From Symsagittifera roscoffensis (taxonomy: Eukaryota > Xenacoelomorpha > Acoela > Convolutidae), in the NCBI RefSeq assembly GCF_963678635.1, contig NC_087063.1:72439617-72503616 (forward strand): a stretch of DNA of 64,000 nt, read 5' to 3'. How positions within the stretch are numbered: the stretch's first letter is position 1; each line of letters starts with the position of its first letter. Under the pieces are notes generated by a model that saw only the letters and a program-made list of their open reading frames with translations, did no database searches and had not been told where the DNA came from. Position numbers and translations under genes: made by a program. Shown here piece by piece: positions 22,054 to 32,289 of the stretch.

Positions 22054-24895
22054 CGTCTGTGGTCATTTGTTAGGTGTGAGGTAAAGTCTTGCATGGAAAA
22101 AATACAAACTTTTTATGAAAATGTCTCAAAATCTGCCTTTTATCGTTTCGAAAAAAATCAAGCCACAGTATTTATTACAGTGTAACTGTTTGATGAGAAG
22201 AATAATAAATTGGTTTAAAGGTGAACAAACTCATAAATGAAGACAAGAAATTAAGTTGAGTTCGCTTGTGGAAAACGGGATCTGTTGATTTGCTTTAGGT
22301 ATTCGTCACGGACTGCGAATAATGAATTGAGAAGACAAAATTAGAAAAGTAAAAATGAACTACATTCAGCTATCTTTCAGTCTGTAATTTAAATTCAACC
22401 TGTAAGAATGAGGATCGTAAGCGAACTGTAGCTTGTGCTCGAAATGAGGAGTGACAACATATTCATAATTGGCCCAGATGGGAAGTATTGAGAAGTACTG
22501 TTCGCTTCTTGAGGCATCGTGATTGGGGAGGGGAGATCATTTTTGGCACTGGTGAATGTTTGTCGTTTACGATCTAATTTATGCGGTGCTTTATGCAATA
22601 AACTGTGACTCGTTTTGGTAGGTTAAAAGGAAAACAAGCAAATATATTTATTAAATCCACCTGGGATCAAAAGTCGTTAAGTTAGTCTGTACCTTTTCCA
22701 TTCATTAACCGGATCAAACAAGTCACCTTTGTGCGGGTGGGGTGAGAATGGATAAAAAAACAAAACAAAAAAACATACGAACTTGCATTTCACAGTTGCG
22801 TCATTTTGTAAGTTTATGATCTACCATTTTCAATCCTATTATTACTGTTTATGGAAAAGAGTAAATTAAGGAAAATACCGCAGGATGCAGTAAAAATCAA
22901 AATGCTGAATTTGTTTCAAATTAGAGTTGGGATAGTTTGAATTAGAATTTCGGCCGGGTCACTTCTAAAAATATAAGTTAATTAAATTGCGTTGCAAATA
23001 TTCGGGTTGATTTTTCATCAGCTGAGCTCGGAAACTAATGGCAGAAAAGAAGGAAATGATTGTATTGCAATGCCATAAAATTGCATATTGTTTTTTTATT
23101 ATTATTATTTTTTTATTTTGTGCTGTATGATTTTCCTCGAATGCTTAAGAAAAATAAAATGTGAATTATTTTTAAAGGGGACAGAGTAGCCTATTGTAAT
23201 CAAAGTATGCCCATAGCAAGTGGCTTGAGTATGAAAATATTATTGATAAGTGGTACAAAAAGCTTGTCTTGAAAAAAAACGTTCCACGGGGAAAGTGATA
23301 CCCAAAAGTGACAGTTATTATTAAAATTCTGTTTTATTTCATTTCAATCGGCACTGTGAGACAAGAGCTGGTCTGAAATGGTTTGTTTATTTTCTGAATT
23401 ATGCAGTAGATTGCTTGTTTGTTTTTCTGACTGTATGCAAGTGCAAGAACGTAACAGTACATCGAAAATGGGAACACGTGCCAGTTGGTCGAAAAAAAAA
23501 GACTTCTAAAAAATGATAATTGTAATTTGAATTTTTCAGTTTTTGGTTATGTTTAAAATTGATCAAATAAAAGATGGGTTAGTTTTGGAGTCAAATGCAT
23601 GCACTGATTTGGTTTGGTGTTATTCTGATAGCAGAAGGAGCAAATGCCACAATATTCTAGTCAATCAAAAGCCTTTAAACTATCCAGATTTTCACTTCTC
23701 CTTCCTGTGTTTCAAATACTGAATTCTGATTGGTTTAGATTAATTTCTGTCATTCTATCTTTCTATGACGGGAGTTTTCACCATCTGTTTTACCACAGAT
23801 ACTCGGTTCAACTGAAGACACCCTTTAGTTTTGTTTGCAAGGGAGAGGCGGTGAAGCGAGCTACTCAATCGTGAAGATAAAAGAGCAAAAACAAAGTAAA
23901 CCCTCAAACTTGAAAATAAAGGCTTGCATACTTACTTGTCATTGTCGTTGCGCTGAAGCGATGTGAGTTTTTCAAAAGTATTGAGAAATTTGCTTTTGGA
24001 AATGAAGTGAGATGCGTGCTAATGCTTTAACAGGAACGTTATTGAAAATTTTAAACCTTTTCTGCAAAATATAGTTTTGCGCTTTCATAAGCTTTTGAAA
24101 CAAGATTTCTGGGCTGCATAAATTGAGGATATCTGCGAATGTAAATGTCGGATATATGCATTTTTAAAACAGTGCTGTTTAAATTTTCAAAGTGCACCGA
24201 CGAAATATTGTCTGAATGTTAAATAAATGGTAAATAGCTCGCAGTCATCGCCACCAAGTGAAATATTTTTGATCTGGGAGTTCCTTCTTACAATTTACTT
24301 CTTTTCAAATACTTAGCTCGCTATTTGTTATTTCTGTTTGTCTCAATGAAGCTCAGCCCGAAATAGATCTTTGTTTCACGTTTCAACGTATTCAAATTGA
24401 TTTTGCTTGAAAATGGTGTCCCAGTCTTCCCCCGGACATCAGATTGTATTCAATTTTTCTGCTGCACGCTCAACCATCTTCTTCTTTTATCTACATTTTA
24501 TAACAGGCAAAATGTATCAGAGTATATGCATTCCAAGCATGGTTCAACATTGGCATGAAAATCTCTCTAAAATGTGTCGCATTTTTTGTTTAGATATTCA
24601 AGCATATTTAGCTATTCATTGCTTAGTTAAAGATGCTTACTAAGAATTAATTATTGTTCTTTTATAAAGCCATAGGTAGTTTGCCTTAAGATAGCTGTTT
24701 GGCGCTCCCACACGCAAAAAAAAAGACTTTTGTAGTGCAAAAGCAACTTGCACAGAAACCAGCTCGCTTGTTAAGCATATTGTTGGCTCTAGATAGGAAA
24801 AGATATCTGAACAAAATAGTATTGTCAACATATTAGTGTAGGTGAAAGTGAAGTAATCATGCATTGAATTCAAGGGGCCATGCTATGCAATTTTT
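22054..24895. other. Gene-free stretch upstream of RRP15
   Basis: No recognised gene or repeat family member; open frames here (for example 23644-23874, 24407-24643) look like chance. Confidence 0.4.
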
Positions 24896-24903
24896 AGGTA
24901 GAT

Positions 24904-25569
24904 ATGAAAAGAAATAAAAATCAATCGAGCGCTGAAGTCGAGACCAAAGTTTCTACGAAAAAGCGAAAACTTTCTTCTGAAAAAGAATGGGAAAAAACTT
25001 CGGTAGAAAGAAATTATGACGGAGCATTATCGAAAAAGAAACAAGCGACCCAAGTGCAATATCCCAAAGGTGAACCGAGGTCATTTGAGGCAATGTGTGA
25101 CGTCATCAAGGACATCATGAGCAGAAAGGTAGCGCCCTCAAAGACAGTGCTACACAAGAGTAAACTGAAGATTCTAAAGGGACGAATGGAGGAAAAGAAA
25201 CGAAATAAGGAGAAACTCGAAATGAAAAATCTGTGCCACGTTTTACCGACCGCTGAAAATACGGACAAAACGTTAGAACGAGAGCTCACTTTAATCGCAA
25301 CCTCGAGCGTCGTGCAATTGTTCACGCAAATTAAGAAGTACCAAAAGCAAAACGGAACAGCACCCGTTAAGAAGTTGAGTTATTTTGAGAGGAAAGCACA
25401 GCTTAGAGAGAAGAAACGAGCTGAGAGTGAAAAATCGAGCGGTGTTTTGTTTCGTCAAGGTCAAACAACGTCTGGTAAAGTGTCAAAACTACAGAAAAGA
25501 GACACTGATCCGGCTAAAAAGACTTGGGTCGCTTTGAGTGATAGCTATTTGCCTTTGAATTCTCATTGA
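24904..25569 (+). CDS. RRP15: RRP15-like nucleolar ribosome biogenesis protein
   Basis: A 221-residue, Lys-rich intronless protein. RRP15 acts in the nucleolus in pre-60S assembly and cleavage of the large-subunit rRNA precursor. The N-terminal 60 residues are basic and low complexity (KKRKLSSEKE). The Rrp15 core is seen from about residue 60: FEAMCDVIKDIMSRKVAPSK, then ERELTLIATSSVVQLFTQIK followed by KYQKQN, matching ERELQRIATRGVVQLFNAVQKHQK in vertebrates. The C-terminus has TWVALSDSYLP where the human protein has a GWTILRDDF-type motif. The ATG lies six bases after a TTTTTAG acceptor, implying a spliced or trans-spliced 5' UTR. It heads a same-strand group with LRRC57 and RRP1. Confidence 0.85.
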   Translation: MKRNKNQSSAEVETKVSTKKRKLSSEKEWEKTSVERNYDGALSKKKQATQVQYPKGEPRSFEAMCDVIKDIMSRKVAPSKTVLHKSKLKILKGRMEEKKRNKEKLEMKNLCHVLPTAENTDKTLERELTLIATSSVVQLFTQIKKYQKQNGTAPVKKLSYFERKAQLREKKRAESEKSSGVLFRQGQTTSGKVSKLQKRDTDPAKKTWVALSDSYLPLNSH

Positions 25570-25851
25570 AAGATATTTTTCTGCAATGATTTTTTACAAT
25601 GGAATTTTTTGAAACTGAGAGGTGTTTTCATATTGAGTCGTTACTTCGTTTTGATATTTAAAAATAGATACAATTGTAGAAAATCTTGTTCAGTTTTTCA
25701 ATCGCATACTCTTGATCTAGATTGCTGATTTTCCGGCAAAGTATCATTTTGGTTCTTACCGTTTTCAAACAGGTTTAATAATCCAGTCAAAGAGCTTTGG
25801 TCAATTATCTGTCCTTTTCAGCCGTTTTCGATACGGTTTGTGAAGAGTTTT

Positions 25852-26417
25852 TGTTCCGACCATTGAAAATAGGGAGGAACTTTGTATTCGGGTGTTTTAT
25901 TTTTCTTCTTATTTTTTGTTTTTCACGCAAAATTAGGTGCCACCAATAAGCAATAACCATCGGAAGTGCCGGATGAAATATCAAATTAAAGCCCTTTAAG
26001 TCGTGATTCAAACGACATTAAAAAGTTTTGAAAAAATTTCTCAGTGTCGAGAAAAACCGGTTTTAAATTTTTGATTTTTGGTCTAAATTCGAGCGAATAA
26101 GGTGAGCGAGCAGGCTTATAACAGCTTATTTATGCTTAGTTTAAGCCGTGAAAACTTAGTTTTACTCGAATGAAGTTAGTTTAGGATTTTGTTTGCGCCA
26201 TTTTTGGAATCAAAAACTTTCAAACATTTTTTTGATTTTCTAAAATTACGATTTTGTATTTTTTCTATTCATTTTTCTACAAAAGTTGTTTTCCATTTTG
26301 CGGATTTTATTATGACTGTCGAATATGCCTAAGTTAGAAAAAAAGTTTTTGTATTTTTTTAAGATTATGATCGGAACATTCTGTGGTACTTGCACAGTAA
26401 CCGGCGATCCTTGTTTA
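25852..26417 (+). repeat. R560 repeat copy between RRP15 and LRRC57
   Basis: Starts TGTTCCGACCATTG, ends ATCGGAACATTCTGTGG then CTTGCACAGTAACCGGCGA. It accounts for most of the 0.94-kb gap between the two genes. Confidence 0.8.
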
Positions 26418-26510
26418 TTCGTTTGTCTTTAAAAGTATAGCTGCTTAATTGTTTTGTTTCATTTCATGTATTCACTGAATAGTTTTCAGAGCTTGGATGT
26501 TTTTGATACA

Positions 26511-26757
26511 ATGGGCAATTCCAGTTCAACCAAGGCACACATGGAGACGGCCCAGAAGACAGGCACCCTCGGCCTGGCCAACTGTGGCCTGAACAAACTT
26601 CCGGATGGCCTGGATAAATTGAAGGCAAATCTGAGGACCCTGGATGTGAGTGGGAACAAGTTGAACAAGCCAGACAGTTTCCCGCCTTGTCTCAGTCAGT
26701 TCCAGATGATGAAAACTCTCGTGATGGTCGGATGCGAGCTAGTTGAATTGCCAGAAG
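26511..26757 (+). CDS. LRRC57: LRRC57 exon 1
   Basis: 82 codons plus one base; myristoylation signal and first LRRs, ending LVELPE at donor CAGAAG|GTTATA. Confidence 0.9.
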
Positions 26758-28941
26758 GTTATAATTTGATTTTATTTTGGATCATTTTTAAGTATTTGAA
26801 TGACGTATAAGAGTCAATGAGCGTAGTGAAGGCTCTTATATAGGTCCTGGCAGTATCGAATTCGACCCCTAAATGCCCAAACGGTCACCCTATTGATACT
26901 ATTTTGAGACCTCCATTTATGGCTGGCTGACTCGAAAATTTTCCTAAAGGCGCTTTTAACGCCAGTATGAACTAATTTTGAGGAAGGTCGTCGAAAAAAA
27001 AAAATTTTGGTCAAAACTGTCTAAAAAGTGCTTAAAAACGCTTTTTCTTGCTTTTTCATAAATATTCGCGTGCACAATCATTTTGGTTAACCTGAAAAAA
27101 GGTCGAAAAAATGTGTGAATGTTTTTTGAAAATCCGTCCACCCCACGAAAAAATCCTAAACCTACATCTGGGTCCTGGTATTTTTTGTTCATTATTTTTG
27201 TTCTTTTTTGTTTTAAGCATTTTGACTTTTGATTTCTTTTTAATTTCAATTTTTTCCTTTATGAAAAGGGACGCAAGCTCCATAATCGTACAGCAAAATT
27301 GTAAAAGTCACTAAAAACGTGATCGGCTTCTTATTTCGAAAATGAATTTCAATTATCAGATTTCCCAGCGAAATAAAAAAAATTTCCATATTGATCCAGC
27401 TTTCTCAAATTTGGTTCATTCAATCAAAAAGAGCACTAATGTCATGCATTTGTTTCAAAGTTCGAAAGTTGAAGTTTTTTCAGAAACAATTCCTTTTTTT
27501 TCAGTGTTTTTTAGTGTTCCCTAGCGATCATTGGCTCTTTTCCAACTGTTTGTTGGCTACGTTAAATAAAGGAATGAGCGAAGACATTTAGTTTGTTATC
27601 ATATTTGAAACGGACGTTAATTGAAAATATCGGCTTAAACTTATATCAAGTTTAAGTTGAGAGTGAACTACAAGTAGGGGAAAAATGATAATATAACAAT
27701 AAATTGTTTCCAAGTGAAGTCATTACAATAACGGAAATACATATTAAGAAATCTTGTACAAAAACGTCACTTGAGAGAGCTCCGTTAGACTAGATTATAA
27801 AATATCTGAACTTTTATTTTAGGCTTTATATTCGTTTTTGCGTTGCTGTCATAATGGAGCCTTTTTAGTGTTAAATAAAGTTTATACACAAGTTAAGACA
27901 CTTATTTTGCGTTTTTTGTGTGTTTTTTCAGTGCGATGGCGATACAAAATGGAATTGCAACCGGGTACTAGTCTTTTAAAGACCAAAGTTAGATTTCTCA
28001 TGTGTGCGCTTCCGGGAGTGCAAAAAGTTCCACAGCTCAAAAAAATTCTTCAATAACTGTTGTCTCGTTTTCTTTTGACAACCTTGGGATGCTATGTTTG
28101 TGACAAATCGCAATAAGTGGCAGGTTCCGCTTTGCCTGTGTGTTGTAATTTCTTTCTTTTTAAAGCTTTTTGTTTCTTTTGCCTCTATGTTAATTTTTTG
28201 GGCCTTTCTATCTATCCTTTGTTGAAAACAGCCCGAAATTTGAAAATAATAATAAATTAAGTTTTTGCTTAAGTTCCAAGTTTTGGTTTTTTGTTGCCTG
28301 GTTGATATGGTCGGATCATTCTGCGCAACTGTGTTTTACCAGTACTCTTTTAAAAATGCCTGTACTTTTAAGTTAATTTTTTTTTCAAAATTGTTAGAAA
28401 AGATTCTTTCAAAATTTTGTAGCCCTGATATTGCTGAGTTTATTCGCATTCGTGTTTAGGCATATTTAGCATGAAGAAACTGGAAACATTGAACGTATCA
28501 AACAACAAAATCAAATCACTTACCTCCAAAGTCGGCCAGCTGAAGAGTCTAAAAAGCCTGAACATAACAAACAACAGCATACAATCTCTTCCTGATTCTC
28601 TACCTCAGTGCAAAAATTTAGAAGTCATCGAGGCCAGCTATAACATCCTTCAGTCTTTACCGACTGGTTTAGGCCAATTGAATATTCAAGAACTAAATGC
28701 CAACAGAAATCGATTGTCAGACATTCCGGCTGAGCTCAAAAACTGTCCGAGACTGAAAATTTTGAGGCTCGAAGAGAATTGTTTGAGTCTGAACGACAAT
28801 CTGAGAACAATTTTGGGCGATTCTGGAGTTTCACTTATCTGTCTGGAAGGTAATTTGATCACGCAGAAGGAACTGGATAATACGGAAGAGTATAAAAAGT
28901 ACATGGAGCGGTTTACGGCCACGAAAAAGAAAATTTTCTAA
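26511..28941 (+). CDS. LRRC57: Leucine-rich repeat-containing protein 57, 2 exons
   Basis: Exons 26511-26757 and 28460-28941 join in phase 1 (split codon GGC) into 242 residues, close to the vertebrate length of about 239. The start MGNSSSTKAHMETAQKTG fits an N-myristoylation signal (Gly2, Ser6) and matches MGNSALRAHVETAQKTG of human LRRC57. Successive LRRs follow (LRTLDVSGNKL, LETLNVSNNKI, LKSLNITNNSI, LEVIEASYNIL, IQELNANRNRL, LKILRLEENCL). The tail KYMERFTATKKKIF is nearly identical to the family C-terminus. It is a predicted membrane-tethered LRR adaptor of poorly known function. The start lies 21 nt after a TTTTCAG acceptor. The 1.7-kb intron carries a hAT-like MITE. RRP1 begins 273 nt after the stop. 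Confidence 0.95.
26851..27170 (+). mobile_element. hAT-like MITE, copy 2, in LRRC57 intron
   Basis: Diverged ends CAGTATCGAATTCGAC and CCTAAACCTACATCTG. Perfect 8-bp target duplication GGTCCTGG at 26843-26850 and 27171-27178. Internal matches to copy 1: CTATTTTGAGACCTCCATTT, GGCTGACTCGAAAATTTT. Confidence 0.85.
28460..28941 (+). CDS. LRRC57: LRRC57 exon 2
   Basis: Acceptor GTGTTTAG; reads GIFSMKKLETLNVSNNKI onward through the remaining LRRs and the conserved RFTATKKK tail, stop TAA. Confidence 0.9.
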
Positions 28942-29111
28942 TCCTTTTCTATCCCAATTCAATCTAAACTTATCTGAAACTAAACAATTTTAGATGTTTT
29001 TATTTATTAGATTGCCCCTTTTATTTAAACGTCCCTTTTTCTACTATTTTTTTCTCTAATTTTTTGATCTATGAGTAATGATTTTTTAAAATTTTGAATG
29101 ACAATCGGTGT

Positions 29112-29117
29112 AATAAA
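29112..29117 (+). terminator. Poly(A) signal of LRRC57
   Basis: AATAAA 171 nt after the LRRC57 stop and about 93 nt before the TTTATTTCAG acceptor that precedes RRP1. This spacing resembles intercistronic regions of trans-spliced operons. Confidence 0.5.
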
Positions 29118-29199
29118 AATTCGTTTCATTGAATAGAAAAAATATATCAGCTGAAAAGATTGTTATTAGTATTCTCTGAACTCGAAGTTGGTGAATCAT

Positions 29200-29214
29200 T
29201 TTTATTTCAGATTC
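29200..29214 (+). promoter_or_regulatory. 3' splice acceptor just upstream of the RRP1 start
   Basis: ATTTTTATTTCAG with cleavage after position 29210, four bases before ATG. Either a cis-spliced 5' UTR intron or a spliced-leader acceptor; no nearby upstream donor for a cis intron was evident in the 273-nt gap. Confidence 0.55.
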
Positions 29215-31452
29215 ATGGAAACTTTAGTCACTCTGGACTCAGGCGGAAAGCAATCAGAGAAAGAAGATGTATCTGAAAATAAGGCAGCTAGCGACGAAGT
29301 TAGCAAAGGCATGCAGGGCTTAGCCCGTCTTTTAGCTTCCGAGGAAAAATCAGTAAGACTTGAAGCTCTCAGTAAATTGAAAGTTTATATCACCACTCGA
29401 ATCGAAAAAGAAAATTATTTCACTTTTCCCGAGCTGAAAAAACTTTGGAAATGTCTCTATTATTGTCTGTGGATTTGCGATACCATGATACGCCAGGAGA
29501 AACTGTCGAAATCTTTGGCTAGACTGACGCCCCTGTTTGTTAAAATTAGACAAAAAATGAACTTCATCAAAGCGTTCTTTTTCATTATCAAAAGGGAATG
29601 GCTCGGATTAGATACACATCGTCAGGACAAATTTTTGTTTTTAATCCGCATAATGGTGAGATCTGCTTTGAACGCAGTTTTGGCCGAAGATCTATCTCTC
29701 ACTTCGCTTAAAGTTTTCTCCAAAACAATGCAAGAAGAAGTTTTCAGCACGAAAACTGTTGTTTCAGCTTCGACGGTTGAGTATCACGTATGCGATGTGT
29801 TTTTTGACGAAGTTGGTCAAATTTTGGCTGAAAAAGTCACCCACGATGTTTTCATGCGCCTGTGTTTTCCTTTCCTAGACTACATGAAGTTTGGAAAGGA
29901 TCAACAGTTGTGCTATCACATGACAAATGAATTGTTTTTGTCTTTAACAGGTTTGGCAAAATATTCGGAAAAAAGGCTTCTGGGCCAGAATGTAGAAACC
30001 ATTTCGTTCGATCGAAATCTGTTTGCAGATCACGTTTCTAAATTGGCTGTTGATGAAACTATTTCGGATACTAATCGAAACGGGTTGTTGTATTTGTTGA
30101 AAAGGTGGAAGCGACAAACTCTAGAAATGAATGATTTGGAGGAAAATGCGAAAATGGAAAAGGAGAAAAGGAAGCGGAAAAAAGAAAAGAAGTTGAGAAA
30201 AGAGCAAGAAGAAATTCAGGAAGAGTTCAAAAAAGCAGGACTGGTCAAAGATGAGGATGAAGTTGTTGCTGATAATGATCAAGATCTGAAAGAAAACACA
30301 TGTACTGTAGTCGAACATGGAGACACTAGGTCCAATGAACTAGTAAATGTGGACAAGAATCTCGACCAAAACGGAAAATTAGCCGAGAAAAACAAAATGG
30401 TTGAAAAGGAAAAGCTATCCAAAAAGTCGAAACGAAAAATTGAACAAAAGCTAGAAGAAATCACAGACTTGAGTTCTCCGAAGGTTGCAAATTTGTCTGG
30501 AAACGATGAACCTGAATTGGTTTGTAATAATGCAGTCATAGAAAAAACAGTTGAGAAAAAAACAGAAGCGTCTGGTGTGAGCGAAAAGAAAATTGACGAA
30601 AATTCTCTGAATGAAATTGCGAAATCAGCTGGCAAAGAAAGCCAAAAAAAATCTGACCAAGAATTAACTTCAAAGAACAAAGAGTCACAGAAGAAGAAGC
30701 GAAAAGAAATGATAAATGACAATTCAGAGGAAATTGCACAATTGAGAGAGAAAATTACTAGTGGAGCAGTGGACATTAACACACTTTCAGCATACCAAAT
30801 CAAAGAAGTTTTCCAGGAAAAACCAGTTGAAATTAAACTTAACAAGGACCAGAGAAAGCGTGTGAAGAAACAACAGGAGAAAAACATTTCAAATAAAAAA
30901 CGAAGGCTTATAGAAGACGAGAAACGAAAAGAATTGAAAAAGAAACAAAAAGCCATGGCTAAAGAAAATGCTGATAATAAAATGGAGGATCAGAAAGCAA
31001 GCGCTGCCTTAACTTCGGTTGATTTTGTCGCGACGCCAATTTCTAAGGAGCTTCGTCAAGCATATAGTAAAAATAAGTCTTCAAATTCTGCGGAAACGCG
31101 AACTCCAAAACTAGGTGCTGATTATGTGAAGGTTGAACAGTCAGAGAAAAAGAAAAAGAAAGATAACTTTTTGACATCAGAGGAAATAGAAAACTTGCCG
31201 AGTTTCACGAAGCGGATAGCCGAAAACGCAATGAACACTAGAACACGATCTGCGAAAGCTAACAAGTCACTTGGAGCAATCAATTTAGATGATGAAGAAA
31301 ATATTTCAGGGAAGAAAATTAAACCTGAAGCAAAAGCGAAAGGCAGAGTTTCTTTTGCAGCACCATCCGCGGAAACGTCAGAGATTTCAGAGAAAAATGA
31401 AAACAAAAACTCTGGTTTCAAACAACGAAAATCAGCTGCTGATTTCTTTTGA
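29215..31452 (+). CDS. RRP1: Ribosomal RNA processing protein 1 (Nop52 family)
   Basis: 745 residues in one exon. RRP1 (Nop52) is a nucleolar factor for late pre-60S and 28S rRNA maturation; vertebrate RRP1B also recruits protein phosphatase 1. The Nop52 domain occupies about residues 28-230: GLARLLASEEKSVRLEALSK, FTFPELKKLWKCLYYCLWIC, LVKIRQKMNFIKAFF-type helix, FLFLIRIMVRSALN and LAEKVTHDVFMRLCFPFLDY. The rest is Lys/Glu-rich coiled or disordered sequence with many basic clusters suited to nucleolar localisation. Near the end, KGRVSFAAP is an RVxF PP1-docking motif, and the protein ends KSAADFF, like the AMDFF end of human RRP1B. I chose the ATG at 29215, four bases after a TTTATTTCAG acceptor, because the upstream in-frame codons lie before that splice site. 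Confidence 0.93.
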   Translation: METLVTLDSGGKQSEKEDVSENKAASDEVSKGMQGLARLLASEEKSVRLEALSKLKVYITTRIEKENYFTFPELKKLWKCLYYCLWICDTMIRQEKLSKSLARLTPLFVKIRQKMNFIKAFFFIIKREWLGLDTHRQDKFLFLIRIMVRSALNAVLAEDLSLTSLKVFSKTMQEEVFSTKTVVSASTVEYHVCDVFFDEVGQILAEKVTHDVFMRLCFPFLDYMKFGKDQQLCYHMTNELFLSLTGLAKYSEKRLLGQNVETISFDRNLFADHVSKLAVDETISDTNRNGLLYLLKRWKRQTLEMNDLEENAKMEKEKRKRKKEKKLRKEQEEIQEEFKKAGLVKDEDEVVADNDQDLKENTCTVVEHGDTRSNELVNVDKNLDQNGKLAEKNKMVEKEKLSKKSKRKIEQKLEEITDLSSPKVANLSGNDEPELVCNNAVIEKTVEKKTEASGVSEKKIDENSLNEIAKSAGKESQKKSDQELTSKNKESQKKKRKEMINDNSEEIAQLREKITSGAVDINTLSAYQIKEVFQEKPVEIKLNKDQRKRVKKQQEKNISNKKRRLIEDEKRKELKKKQKAMAKENADNKMEDQKASAALTSVDFVATPISKELRQAYSKNKSSNSAETRTPKLGADYVKVEQSEKKKKKDNFLTSEEIENLPSFTKRIAENAMNTRTRSAKANKSLGAINLDDEENISGKKIKPEAKAKGRVSFAAPSAETSEISEKNENKNSGFKQRKSAADFF

Positions 31453-31840
31453 TTTTAATGGAGATTTTTTTGTTTCAATTGAATATTTGAATTGAAGTTC
31501 AACTGTTTTTAAATTGAATATTTGAATTGAAGTTCAACAAACAAACAAGTTTTCGACAAGTGGCCAAGGATCAGAAAGTAGAGAATGAAGGATCTCCTTC
31601 TCATATCTTTCAATATATCAGTGGTAATATTTAAACAAGAGTATCTCGTTGCTTTACAAGCAGCGTAGAACATTAAATATTACTACCTATCAGTGGTAAT
31701 ATTTACATACTAATATTTGGTTGCTTTACAAGCAGCGTGATAAAAAAAATCTGAACGAAAAAATAGACTTAAGCATATTCGACAGCCATCGTGAAACAGG
31801 TCAATTGGAAAGCAGTTTTTGTTGAAAGTTTTTTAAGTTT
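31453..31840. repeat. Two adjacent short duplications after RRP1
   Basis: A 27-bp unit (AATTGAATATTTGAATTGAA plus GTTCAAC) at 31477-31503 and 31512-31538, and a roughly 52-bp unit (TATCAGTGGTAATATTTA ... GCTTTACAAGCAGCGT) at about 31616-31668 and 31688-31740. Probably RRP1 3' UTR or just beyond; no canonical poly(A) hexamer noticed. Confidence 0.7.
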
Positions 31841-32050
31841 TTGATTACCAAAATGGCGCTAAAAAACTCCTGAAACTAATTAAACTCGCGTAAAACTAAG
31901 TGTTCACGGCTTAAATAAGCTCTTGTTAGCCTGCATGCTCACCTTATTAGCTTGAAATTAGATTAAAAATTTGAACCAATTTTTCTCGATACTGAGAAAA
32001 AAATTTTAAATGTTCAAAATACAATTGAAAGGGCTTTAATATTTGTCCGA
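31840..32050 (-). repeat. R560 repeat fragment
   Basis: Reverse-orientation internal part: GGCTTAAATAAGCTCTTGTT, CTGCATGCTCACCTTATT, TTTTTCTCGATACTGAG, ending TTTGTCCGAAC. Confidence 0.65.
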
Positions 32051-32289
32051 ACAAAAATAATCAAACCAATTGAAGAGCGGCAATATCACTAGACATCATT
32101 ACCAAATATGGATGTTTTTTAGGCTAACAACTTGTTTAACAAAATTACTTGAATCATTTAATCAACAACAAATAGGTTTTGAGCAAGTCTGCATTTTAAA
32201 TACATTTTGTCAAAATTTTAGGTTGATCGTGAACTTACCAACTCCGATATGGTCTATTTCAGTTTCAGTTTTTCCATTTTTTGCTTTTT

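Noticed and set aside
30279-30956. 225-codon open frame on the minus strand
   Set aside because: It is antisense to the Lys/Glu-rich part of RRP1; AAG/GAA-rich codons read in reverse as Phe/Ser/Leu, giving a long shadow frame.
31600-31745. CRISPR-like direct repeats
   Set aside because: Only two units, in a eukaryotic intergenic region with no cas genes; a simple duplication.
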